From G039029935 sp039029935 (GTDB lineage Bacteria > Chloroflexota > Anaerolineae > Caldilineales > Caldilineaceae), in assembly GCA_039029935.1 (NCBI GenBank), contig JBCCFC010000241.1:1-13164 (forward strand): DNA of 13,164 nucleotides, given 5' to 3'. The stretch's first letter is position 1, and every line of letters begins with the position of its first letter. The notes under the pieces are model-generated. The model made no database searches and had not been told where the DNA came from. It worked only from the letters and a program-made list of their open reading frames with translations. A program made the position numbers and the translations under genes. Positions 7,135 through 13,164 of this stretch are shown one piece after another.

Positions 7135-7938
7135 ATGAATGAATTTGAAGGCAAGACCGTAGAAGAGGCCATCAATCATGGTTTAGCCGAACTTGGTCTA
7201 GAGCAAGATGATGTTGAAATCGAGATTCTAAACCCAGGGAACCGAGGTGTATTTGGCATTGGCATTGAGTCTGCCGTGGTCCGCTTGGTCGTGTCTTCAC
7301 AGCCTAGCGATGACAGCGAAAGACATCAAGAAGCGGTTGATAACACAACTGAAGAACCCGGGGGGCTTTCCGTTGCTGCGTTGCGTGCGCTGGCCGATGA
7401 GTCAAATGATCCCGATGGCGAAGATGATTATGATCAACGCTGGGATTTATCCGATGGTGACCTGTCTGATGATGATTTGATGGATATGTGCATCTCAATG
7501 CTTGCGCGCGTGATCGATCTGATGGATTTTGAGAGTGAAATCGAAGCATTCTGGGTTGAGCCTGAGAGTCGCGATGATGATCGGTATTTGCAACTGAATG
7601 TCACAGGTGATGATCTCGGCGCATTGATCGGTCGTCGTGGTGATACATTGGCAAGTATTCAGTATCTACTCCGTCTGATGGTCAACCAACGGCTGCGACA
7701 ATGGAAAAACATTGTTGTTGATATCGAAAATTACAAAGCGCGTCGTGTAGATCAACTCACCCAACTTGCCTTGCGCATGGCAGAACAAGTCGCTGATTCG
7801 GGTCGCTCACTTGCATTAGAACCAATGCCAGCCAATGAACGTCGAATTGTCCACGTCGCCCTGCGTGACCACCCAGATGTATACACGGAAAGCATTGGTG
7901 AGGACGACCGGCGCAAAGTCCATATTATTTCGGGATAG
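7135..7938 (+). CDS. jag: RNA-binding protein Jag/KhpB (KH and R3H domains)
   Basis: Jag (KhpB, EloR) is an RNA-binding protein tied to cell elongation and division in Gram-positive bacteria and usually lies next to yidC. The 267 residues show a Jag_N domain at 1-52 (EGKTVEEAINHGLAELGL, NRGVFGIG), then a very acidic linker at about 57-117, rich in Asp and Glu. A KH domain follows with the nucleic-acid GxxG loop GRRG at 166-169, and an R3H motif with Arg236 and His240 (RRIVH). A 137-base gap separates it from yidC, so it may share that transcript; the Shine-Dalgarno is weak. Its stop codon is the first of three in-frame TAGs created by a 15-bp tandem repeat. Confidence 0.93.
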   Translation: MNEFEGKTVEEAINHGLAELGLEQDDVEIEILNPGNRGVFGIGIESAVVRLVVSSQPSDDSERHQEAVDNTTEEPGGLSVAALRALADESNDPDGEDDYDQRWDLSDGDLSDDDLMDMCISMLARVIDLMDFESEIEAFWVEPESRDDDRYLQLNVTGDDLGALIGRRGDTLASIQYLLRLMVNQRLRQWKNIVVDIENYKARRVDQLTQLALRMAEQVADSGRSLALEPMPANERRIVHVALRDHPDVYTESIGEDDRRKVHIISG

Positions 7939-7974
7939 ATTGAGCCAGGATAGATTGAGCCAGGATAGATTGAG
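7933..7974 (+). repeat. 15-bp tandem repeat spanning the jag stop codon
   Basis: The unit GGATAGATTGAGCCA occurs 2.8 times with exact period 15 (7933, 7948, 7963). The first copy supplies the jag stop TAG at 7936. Because 15 is a multiple of three, the same stop recurs in frame at 7951 and 7966. It probably arose by slippage. Confidence 0.85.
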
Positions 7975-7997
7975 GTGCATGCGAGGTGGTGTATTAA

Positions 7998-8900
7998 GTG
8001 GCAAGTAGCAAAACGGATATACTGATTATTGGACATGTTACCCGTGATTTGATTACGCAGAACATAGAAGATGGCTATCGACTTGGTGGCACATCGAGTT
8101 TTGGTGCAATCACATCACTACGCCTGAATCGTGTACCAGCCATTGTCACAGGCGCACAATCGCCCAACGACTTGGCTGGCCTACCATCTGAGATTGAGTC
8201 TATTATCGTGGCATCCCCCCATACCACCACCTTTGCGAATGTATACAATGACGAAGGGCGTATTCAATATTGCTATGCGGCTGCATCCACTATTGTTTCA
8301 ACCGATATTCCCAGCCACTTACATAATCCATCCATCGTACTGCTCGGACCGCTGGTCAATGAGATTGGAACAGACATTGCACCAATATTCAGCAAAGAGA
8401 CACTTGTTGCCGCTGTTCCACAGGGATGGATGCGCCATTGGGACGAGACAGGCCGTGTTTTTAGCAAACTTTGGGACAATGCGGAAGAAATTCTGTCACA
8501 TTTAGACGTGTTGGTGCTATCCCTAGAGGATATTGATTACGACATGAAGCGGTTGGAGCGATTCTTTGAGTATGTCCCCCTTATCGTGGTCACAGAATAT
8601 CGTGATGGCAGTACACTCTATCAGTCCCAACCCGATGGACGCGTGCTAGAAACAAAGATTCCACCACGTCCTGCTATCGAAGTGGATCCAACAGGCGCAG
8701 GGGATGTGTTTGCAACAGCGTTTCTGATTCGGTTACAGGAGATTGATGATCCCATTGCCGCAGCACGCTTTGCCAACGTAACCGCATCCATCGGCGTCGA
8801 ATCCGAGGGCGTGACAGGAATTCCGACACGGGAACAAGTATTAACTTATATGGATGCAAATCCTGTTGAAGTCTATCAACAGGGCTACTACGGAACTTGA
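7998..8900 (+). CDS. PfkB-family (ribokinase-like) kinase, substrate unknown
   Basis: This 300-residue protein looks like a PfkB/ribokinase-fold kinase, which phosphorylates sugars, nucleosides or similar small alcohols with ATP. Evidence is the C-terminal signature DPTGAGDVFATAF (230-242), with Asp236 as the expected catalytic base, and the N-terminal DILIIGHVTRDLI followed by GGTSSFGAI (30-38), in the position of the family's glycine-rich substrate motif. The central part is divergent, so I cannot name the substrate; fructose, ribose, adenosine and unknown metabolites all remain possible. GTG at 7998 follows GAGGTGG about 8 bases upstream, a good Shine-Dalgarno. It sits between jag and parA on the same strand, a place where such a kinase is not an obvious partner. 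Confidence 0.85.
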   Translation: MASSKTDILIIGHVTRDLITQNIEDGYRLGGTSSFGAITSLRLNRVPAIVTGAQSPNDLAGLPSEIESIIVASPHTTTFANVYNDEGRIQYCYAAASTIVSTDIPSHLHNPSIVLLGPLVNEIGTDIAPIFSKETLVAAVPQGWMRHWDETGRVFSKLWDNAEEILSHLDVLVLSLEDIDYDMKRLERFFEYVPLIVVTEYRDGSTLYQSQPDGRVLETKIPPRPAIEVDPTGAGDVFATAFLIRLQEIDDPIAAARFANVTASIGVESEGVTGIPTREQVLTYMDANPVEVYQQGYYGT

Positions 8901-8906
8901 CAGTGG

Positions 8907-9103
8907 CAGGACTGGCAAACTCTCAAAAGCAATCAGGCTATTCCATAAAATGAGATACCCACTCAATCGCGAAGTTAGCGGGGTACCCTCTGGGTCCTAT
9001 TGCGGGTCGTACACGAGAAATTCGGCAGTAGAGACTGTCTGCTCGACCATAATTATCTTTGTGGAATGGCCTAAAGTAATCTGTGCAAGATTTGCCAGTC
9101 CTG
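8907..9103 (+). ncRNA. Candidate structured leader RNA (or small inverted-repeat element) before parA
   Basis: The 240-base gap before parA holds nested inverted repeats. The outer stem is 8907-8919 with 9091-9103, 13 bp perfect. After loops of 15 and 18 bases comes an inner stem, 8935-8949 with 9058-9072, 13 of 15 pairs, both exceptions being G-U compatible. Inside are a hairpin TACCC/GGGTA (8956-8960, 8981-8985) topped by CGC/GCG (8968-8970, 8978-8980), and a stem GGTCG/CGACC (9005-9009, 9044-9048) enclosing GCAG/CTGC (9025-9028, 9039-9042). The outer stem ends 20 bases before the parA Shine-Dalgarno. TGG flanks both outer ends directly, so a short transposon-like element is the main alternative. 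I cannot match it to a known riboswitch. Confidence 0.45.
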
Positions 9104-9140
9104 TGGTCCACGATTGACAGCCTGGGAGGTGTGTGTGCCT

Positions 9141-9929
9141 ATGACGGATAGCAAAAAGGCCAAAGTATACTGTTTTGCCAATCAAAAAGGGGGCGTCGCC
9201 AAAACAACAACGGCGGTCAATCTAGGGGCCTATGTCGCCGCTACGGGAGCCTCTGTGCTTGTTGTTGATATCGATCCACAAAGTAATGCAACCACAAGTT
9301 TAGGCATTGACCCCAGAACTGCCAAACTATCTACCTATGATGTCCTCATTGAACAAGAACCGATTCAAAATGTACTAACACTCACCAACCGTATCGGCTT
9401 AGATTTGATTCCCTCCTCACCTGAATTGGCTGGAGCAGAACTGGAGATGGCGCAGTTTATGGCGCGTGAACGGCGTCTGGACCAAGCCCTCAAATCCATT
9501 TACTCAAAATATGACTACATCTTCATTGATGGTCCCCCCAGCTTAGGATTGCTGACCATCAATGGCCTAACCGCAGCCACACATGGCGTTGTCATCCCCG
9601 TGCAGTGTGAATACTTAGCTCTTGAAGGTTTAAGCCTACTCCTATCCACAATTCAGCAAGTGCGCACAGTACTCAATGATAAGCTGAAGATTGCAGGCGT
9701 CCTCCTCACCATGTATGATGGGCGTACACGTCTCAGCCAAGATGTTGCCAAGGAAGTGCAGGACTTTTTCCCCAACGACGTCTATCGCACAATCATTCCG
9801 CGCAGTGTCCGTCTTAGCGAGGCTCCGAGTCATGGGCAACCCATCTTGAACTATGCACCCCAGAGTGCGGGTGCGCAGGCGTATAAGGCATTGGCAACCG
9901 AGTTTATCGCACGGGCGGAGCAAAGATAG
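9141..9929 (+). CDS. parA: Chromosome partitioning ATPase ParA (Soj type)
   Basis: ParA is a deviant-Walker ATPase that binds DNA as an ATP dimer and is released by ParB, moving the origin region. From ATG at 9141 it has 262 residues, typical of chromosomal Soj. The deviant Walker A KGGVAKTT is at 16-23, with both lysines present; Walker A' VVDIDPQSN is at 41-49 (Asp43, Asp45), and Walker B-like FIDGPPSLGLL at 128-138. There is no N-terminal HTH, unlike plasmid P1-type ParA. GGGAGG (9124-9129) is the Shine-Dalgarno; a GTG at 9135 is an alternative start and a TTG at 9114 is less likely. parB normally follows directly but here lies 1.9 kb downstream beyond an Rhs remnant. A possible structured leader precedes it. 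Confidence 0.96.
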   Translation: MTDSKKAKVYCFANQKGGVAKTTTAVNLGAYVAATGASVLVVDIDPQSNATTSLGIDPRTAKLSTYDVLIEQEPIQNVLTLTNRIGLDLIPSSPELAGAELEMAQFMARERRLDQALKSIYSKYDYIFIDGPPSLGLLTINGLTAATHGVVIPVQCEYLALEGLSLLLSTIQQVRTVLNDKLKIAGVLLTMYDGRTRLSQDVAKEVQDFFPNDVYRTIIPRSVRLSEAPSHGQPILNYAPQSAGAQAYKALATEFIARAEQR

Positions 9930-9936
9930 CGTTCTA

Positions 9937-10260
9937 TTAGGAGAAATTCTTGCTCATGTATTCTCTGCAAAAATCTATAGCTGTTCTGATTTCGTCGTCA
10001 AGAGCTTTTAAAGATGTTGCTGTAGTAGAAAATACAGGTGATTCCCAATCATAATTGTGAATTACATATACATGAAAAGAGCCACCTATACTGGATGATA
10101 AATACCATCCCACATCAAGAATCAGATTACAAGGAAACTCAACCTGTATTAAGTCTTCCTTTAAGCTATCTATTTGTTTGTTTAATGGTTGCTCTGGTTC
10201 GATATCCCAATCTAGATATACAAGACGCCCCGGGCGAAAATCAATTTCATAGATATTCAT
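9937..10260 (-). CDS. Hypothetical 107-residue acidic protein, probable immunity protein
   Basis: I do not recognise this protein. It is 107 residues, acidic and Asp/Glu-rich (YLDWDIEPEQPLNKQIDSLKEDLI), apparently soluble, with no signal peptide or membrane segment; the middle GGSFHVYVIHNYDWESP looks like beta strands and the C-terminus (ALDDEIRTAIDFCREYM) helical. Its ATG shares one base with the stop of the toxin-tail-like frame just upstream (TAATG), and it lies downstream of Rhs remnants on the same strand. That is the normal place of the immunity gene of an Rhs toxin cassette, so an immunity role is inferred from position, size and acidity only. No strong Shine-Dalgarno is seen, fitting coupled translation. 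The AT content is higher than in the housekeeping genes. It converges on parA, 7 bases from its stop. Confidence 0.65.
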   Translation of the reverse strand: MNIYEIDFRPGRLVYLDWDIEPEQPLNKQIDSLKEDLIQVEFPCNLILDVGWYLSSSIGGSFHVYVIHNYDWESPVFSTTATSLKALDDEIRTAIDFCREYMSKNFS

Positions 10261-10373
10261 TATCTTGTTAGTCTATTATACTCCTGTCTTGTAGTAGGAT
10301 ACCCATGTATTGCAACTCCACTGTACTCTACTCGCATCCACTGGCTTTCCTTACCACCTTTTGATAGCCTTGA
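10260..10373 (-). pseudogene. C-terminal tail of a probable polymorphic toxin (fragment)
   Basis: An open frame of 37 codons after an in-frame TAG (10376-10374) ends in TAA at 10262-10260, overlapping the next ATG by one base. The translation includes KESQWMRVEYSGVAIHGYP and TTRQEYNRLTR, which look like the end of a real domain rather than random sequence. It has no good start or Shine-Dalgarno. Its position directly upstream of a small acidic gene fits the last part of an Rhs C-terminal toxin whose front was lost. Which toxin family is not clear to me. Confidence 0.45.
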
Positions 10374-10492
10374 CTATTTAGCCATTGAACATCCTCGAAT
10401 AGATATTGCTCTTTATAATATTTTGTGACAGAGCCTTGTCTAAGTAATGACCAATCTAGTCTATCCTCATCGGTTTTCGTAAAAATAGCCAT
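10328..10492 (-). pseudogene. Truncated barstar-like immunity protein gene
   Basis: A 54-codon frame from ATG at 10492 reads MAIFTKTDEDRLDWSLLRQG, then SVTKYYKEQYLFEDVQWLNS and QGYQ. This resembles the N-terminus of small barstar-family proteins, which often read LDW-LLQNG-V-LY...D-WL---GY and go on for another 80 or so residues. Here similarity stops after GYQ (residue 44); the next ten codons to TAG look unrelated, and at that point the overlapping frame begins to look like the toxin tail. So a recombination joined an immunity start to another cassette's end. An AAGG about 11 bases upstream could be a Shine-Dalgarno. The family assignment is from memory of the pattern, moderate confidence; it may be non-functional. 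Confidence 0.5.
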
Positions 10493-10519
10493 GAATGTTT
10501 AACCTTCTATGTATCAAAT

Positions 10520-10689
10520 GATACTGTTGCACTGCCTTAAGAGGCCGTAAGATTAGATTTTTCGTAATATGAAGCCATAATCAAACATCACTTATTGTTG
10601 ATTAATTGGCAATAACGAATCTCAGAATCGCTGAGTTCTTGACGGATTCCGAGCTATCTAACGACTTTGTAAGGCAGTGCAACAGTATC
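10520..10689. mobile_element. 170-bp MITE-like element with 20-bp terminal inverted repeats and 7-bp target duplication
   Basis: The left end GATACTGTTGCACTGCCTTA (10520-10539) is repeated perfectly inverted at 10670-10689, and similarity continues imperfectly for about 12 more bases. ATCAAAT flanks both sides directly (10513-10519 and 10690-10696), the mark of a transposition event. There is no room for a transposase, so it would depend on one elsewhere. The CTGTTGCA core recalls ends of some IS6-family elements, but that family usually makes 8-bp duplications; I leave the family open. It sits at the 3' end of the Rhs remnant. Confidence 0.8.
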
Positions 10690-10690
10690 A

Positions 10691-11697
10691 TCAAATTGTG
10701 GTATGTTGAACGAAATGGTACTGTCCAGTAAACCGTTGCGTGGTCGTGTCACTGAACGCACTACCGCGATTGCCGCCAAATGGATAGTATTACTCATGTT
10801 TGCTGACACTACCATCTCTGTTGATGATGACGCTGGTGCTGCCAAGATGGTCACGCAGGAGGTAGAAGATGCCGTTGTCGCTGCTGTACCCTTACCCTGT
10901 GCGTCGCATGGCGATTGCGCCACCTGCCCCTGAATAGTAGGTGGTGCTTGCGCCGTTTTCATGTTCGTAGTTACCTGCGATATAGAAGGTGGTAACGCCG
11001 TTGACCATGCCTTTGACACGATTGCCTTCGGCATCATAGACAAAGGTGGCAATCGTCGTGCTACCCTGTTTGACAGCCGTGATGCGGTTCTCGTAGTCAA
11101 ACGCCATCGTGTGGGGCATACCGCTGATGGTGCGCGTGGTCTGGTTGCCGTTGGCGTCATAGCCATAGCTGTTGCCATGCGCGGCGGTCACGGCGTGAGG
11201 CTGACTGCTACTATAGGTAGAGCTGGCCCCATTGTAGTTGGTCAGGTTGCCGATGGCGTCATAGGCATAGGTATGGTCATAGACACCCGTGCCGATGTTG
11301 CCATAGGTGGTACAATCAGCGGTGCTACCAATAAACGCCCGTGTCAGGCGGTCCAACTGATCATACTCAAAACACTGACGTTGGGTACTGTTCTTATCGT
11401 CAATCAACTTGGTGATGTTGCCACCATCATCATAGAAATAACGCAGAGATTGCAGGTCATCGAATACTCATCTGTTTCACAGAGGTCTTCAACGGCAAAA
11501 CTGCTCGGCAAATTACAGGTCTTCAGGTGATGGACAATATACCCTGGTTCATAGGACCAACCAATGCCCACCCATCCGGGCTGATTGTTCTTGCTGGAGT
11601 GCATCCCATCGACAAGCGTGAATTTGACGGCATAATCGCAATGCTGTAGAGTACCCTTCAAATAAGGCTCATGAATATGTATCGTAGAAGCAGAATC
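10691..11697 (-). pseudogene. Rhs/YD-repeat protein remnant, frameshifted and interrupted
   Basis: Rhs proteins are large YD-repeat shells that carry a variable C-terminal toxin. Here only pieces remain. Frame A (11697 to about 11475) gives WVGIGWSYEPGYIVHHLKTC, the N-terminal entry to the repeat region. Frame B (11467-10892) carries YD repeats FEYDQLDRLTRAF, YAYDAIGNLT, YGYDANGNQT, FDYENRITAV and FVYDAEGNRV, ending in MRRTG-stop. Frame C continues with LLRDHLGSTSVIINRDGS, a TAA at 10792-10790, and YYPFGGNRG...TQRFTGQY, then stops at the inverted-repeat element's target site. So there are at least two frame changes, one nonsense codon and a large internal deletion (a full Rhs exceeds 1,000 residues). 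It lies between parA and parB, opposite to both, and is certainly non-functional as a full-length protein. Confidence 0.88.
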
Positions 11698-11803
11698 TCA
11701 TGTTTGGGTGTTGGATTCGGAACAGTGCATGTTTGTCCTTCCTATATTAATATTATGATTCGCTTGAGATTTTACTATGATTTTTTAATAGAAGAACTGT
11801 ACT

Positions 11804-12793
11804 ATGTCACAAAATACTAATTCTGATATTTCATCCCAAACAACCTCTAGACGTCGTTTAGGCAGAGGGCTTGACGCGCTCATTGTCAACACATCCCTAC
11901 AGTTTGACGATATTTCTCCATCTGATGAGGAACAATCAGAGAATGCATCAACCGCCGTCCAAACAATTGCGGTATCCGACATCCAACCCAACCCACATCA
12001 ACCACGAACCCAATTTGCTGAAGATGCGTTAAACGAATTAGCAGAGTCGATTCGACAACACGGGATTATCCAGCCACTAATTGTGACACAGAACCCTGAG
12101 AAAGCGGGGCAATATTGGCTGGTCGCGGGTGAACGTCGATGGCGAGCGGCACAATTAGCTGACCTAGTTGAACTGCCTGCGATTGTGCGTGAGGCATCAC
12201 CGCAAGAGCTACTCGAACTGGCGTTGATTGAGAACATCCAACGGGCTGATTTAAATTCAGTAGAGGAGGCTTTGGCCTATCAATCTTTAATCAGTGAGTT
12301 TGGATTGACACAGGCCGAAGTTGCCGAGCGTGTTAGCAAAAGCCGCTCCGCTGTCACCAATACACTGCGGTTGCTCAAACTGCCCATCGTTGTGCAAGAA
12401 GCACTCATGAACCAACGCATCTCTGCTGGTCATGCTCGTGCTTTACTCGCATTGCCAAATGAAGAAATCTTAATACATATCTTCGGCACAATTTTGGAAC
12501 AAGGGTTAAGTGTGCGTCAAACCGAGTCAATGGTGAAAGCCCTGCTGACGAAGGACGAAGCAACACCGGATGAACCCATAACCGAAGATGACGAACAACC
12601 AGAAGAAGATGCAGAGGATGATACAGTTGAGGCTATCATGTCGCAAATGGAAAACCGTTTTCGTTCGCGTTTAGGCACACGGGTCAACCTGAATCGAAAT
12701 GCCGATGGCAGTGGCCGCTTGGTGGTTCATTTTTATAATGATGATGATTTGCAAAATTTATACCAAATCATTACCCATGATGAAGATGGATAA
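11804..12793 (+). CDS. parB: Chromosome partitioning protein ParB (Spo0J type)
   Basis: ParB is a CTP-dependent DNA clamp that loads at parS, spreads along DNA and stimulates ParA ATPase. The 329-residue protein has the N-terminal ParA-contact motif RRRLGRGLDALI (16-27), NPHQPRTQF (63-71), the CTP-binding GERRWRAA (109-116), ENIQRADLN (143-151), and a helix-turn-helix near 168-190 (LTQAEVAERVSKSRSAV). ISAGHARALL follows at 206-215. An Asp/Glu-rich linker (about 255-275) leads to the C-terminal dimerisation region. ATG at 11804 has only a weak gaagaa upstream. Because parA is 1.9 kb away across minus-strand remnants, parB probably needs its own promoter in the AT-rich 11697-11803 gap; I see no convincing hexamer pair there. 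The gene is intact and complete. Confidence 0.96.
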   Translation: MSQNTNSDISSQTTSRRRLGRGLDALIVNTSLQFDDISPSDEEQSENASTAVQTIAVSDIQPNPHQPRTQFAEDALNELAESIRQHGIIQPLIVTQNPEKAGQYWLVAGERRWRAAQLADLVELPAIVREASPQELLELALIENIQRADLNSVEEALAYQSLISEFGLTQAEVAERVSKSRSAVTNTLRLLKLPIVVQEALMNQRISAGHARALLALPNEEILIHIFGTILEQGLSVRQTESMVKALLTKDEATPDEPITEDDEQPEEDAEDDTVEAIMSQMENRFRSRLGTRVNLNRNADGSGRLVVHFYNDDDLQNLYQIITHDEDG

Positions 12794-13164
12794 GAAAAAA
12801 ATTGTTTTGTAAAAATTGAATCTTTTTTTATAAAGCATTTATTTCTTATGTGAAAACAGTGTAATTTAAAATAATAAGCAGGGTGCATACTCCTATGACC
12901 CCTAATAATTCTTTAATGAGTAGGGAACGTTTAGGGAAATCATAATCTTCCTCTGTATTATAAATAAGAAAAGATGTCCAAGCAGACACTAGCAAGATGA
13001 TTGGTGGTTCTGGTGCCACTCTTTAAAAGGCCAGTACCATGTGGCATGTTCTTGGTTGTACTACCGTGGTACGGTGTGTCGCGTCATAGTAGTGCGTTAT
13101 GTTGCACAGCTTACTCTGGTATAGGCCAAGTGTATCACACAGTGCAGGTGTCGCACACACTGCA
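12794..13164. other. Right-end stretch without a supported gene
   Basis: The first 200 bases after parB are AT-rich, with an A-run and a T-run (12795-12801, 12824-12830) that could form only a weak A-U stem, so no convincing terminator. From about 13000 the base composition changes to more G+C. A small hairpin GGTTCTGG/CCAGTACC (13006-13013, 13031-13038, 7 of 8) is visible. On the minus strand a frame enters from the right edge and ends with TAA near 13027 (about 45 codons, Cys/Thr/His-rich, containing CDTLGLYQSKLCNITHYYDA); I cannot tell whether it is the end of a gene. Confidence 0.4.

Noticed and set aside
8951..8960. TGAGATACCC as part of a TPP riboswitch
   Set aside because: The other conserved parts (GGGGTGCC-type start, CTGATC-type second half) are absent and the order of stems does not fit; parA is also not a thiamine gene.
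10654..11178. Minus-strand open frame of 174 codons overlapping the Rhs remnant
   Set aside because: Ala/Thr/Ser-rich out-of-frame shadow. The YD motifs are in the neighbouring frame, and it passes into the inverted-repeat element.
11473..11480. TGTTTCAC as a parS half-site
   Set aside because: The second half (GTGAAACA) is missing and it lies in Rhs-derived sequence. No full parS is seen in the window.
10961..11530. Plus-strand open frame of 189 codons
   Set aside because: It is antisense to the YD-repeat remnant; its Val/Ile/Gly-rich composition is what reverse YD repeats give.
12794..12840. Terminator after parB
   Set aside because: Only an A-run and a T-run are available; there is no G+C-containing stem.
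1..13164. tRNA, rRNA, tmRNA, CRISPR array
   Set aside because: No tRNA T-loop pattern with matching acceptor ends, no rRNA-like stretch and no regularly spaced identical repeats were found by eye.

Overview
The window is about 13.2 kb of bacterial chromosome at roughly 45-50% G+C. The gene set rpmH-rnpA-yidD-yidC-jag-(PfkB kinase)-parA-parB is the housekeeping block that usually lies near a bacterial replication origin. A filamentous or multicellular Chloroflexota (Chloroflexi) seems the best guess. Reasons are the L34 style (MPKRTWQPK...), a PfkB-type kinase between jag and parA, the Rhs style (WVGIGWSYEPGYI) and a YidC made as a lipoprotein. This taxonomic call is an inference from protein style; no search was run.

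Layout. 1-2425, minus strand: priA, cut by the left edge. The outermost 76 bases are an exact inverted copy of bases 255-330, so the edge is a fold-back junction and the true priA C-terminus is missing. 2426-2523: a short gap with two ATTGG(W)CCAAT palindromes whose centres are 42 bp apart. 2524-4494, minus strand: an unrecognised 656-residue membrane protein with a very long Asn/Gln/Pro-rich N-terminus. 4495-4921: a non-coding divergent region with a consensus-quality promoter (TTGACA-18-TATAAT) and a long AT-rich leader for the plus-strand block.

4922-9929, plus strand: rpmH, rnpA, yidD, yidC and jag (khpB) serve ribosome assembly, tRNA 5' processing, membrane protein insertion and RNA binding. 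A PfkB-family sugar or nucleoside kinase follows, then parA for chromosome segregation. Immediately before parA is a 197-bp segment with nested inverted repeats whose mismatches are G-U compatible: a candidate structured leader RNA or a small mobile element.

9930-11803, mostly minus strand: an accessory island separates parA from parB. It is the wreck of an Rhs/YD-repeat polymorphic toxin locus: a frameshifted Rhs core, a 170-bp element with 20-bp terminal inverted repeats and 7-bp target duplications, a truncated barstar-like immunity gene, a toxin-tail-like reading frame, and an intact 107-residue gene that starts on the tail's stop codon and looks like an immunity gene. 11804-12793, plus strand: parB, intact. 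12794-13164: no gene that I can support.

Together ParA and ParB should move the replicated origin, while the rpmH-jag block supplies translation and membrane biogenesis. dnaA, a DnaA-box cluster and parS are not visible here.
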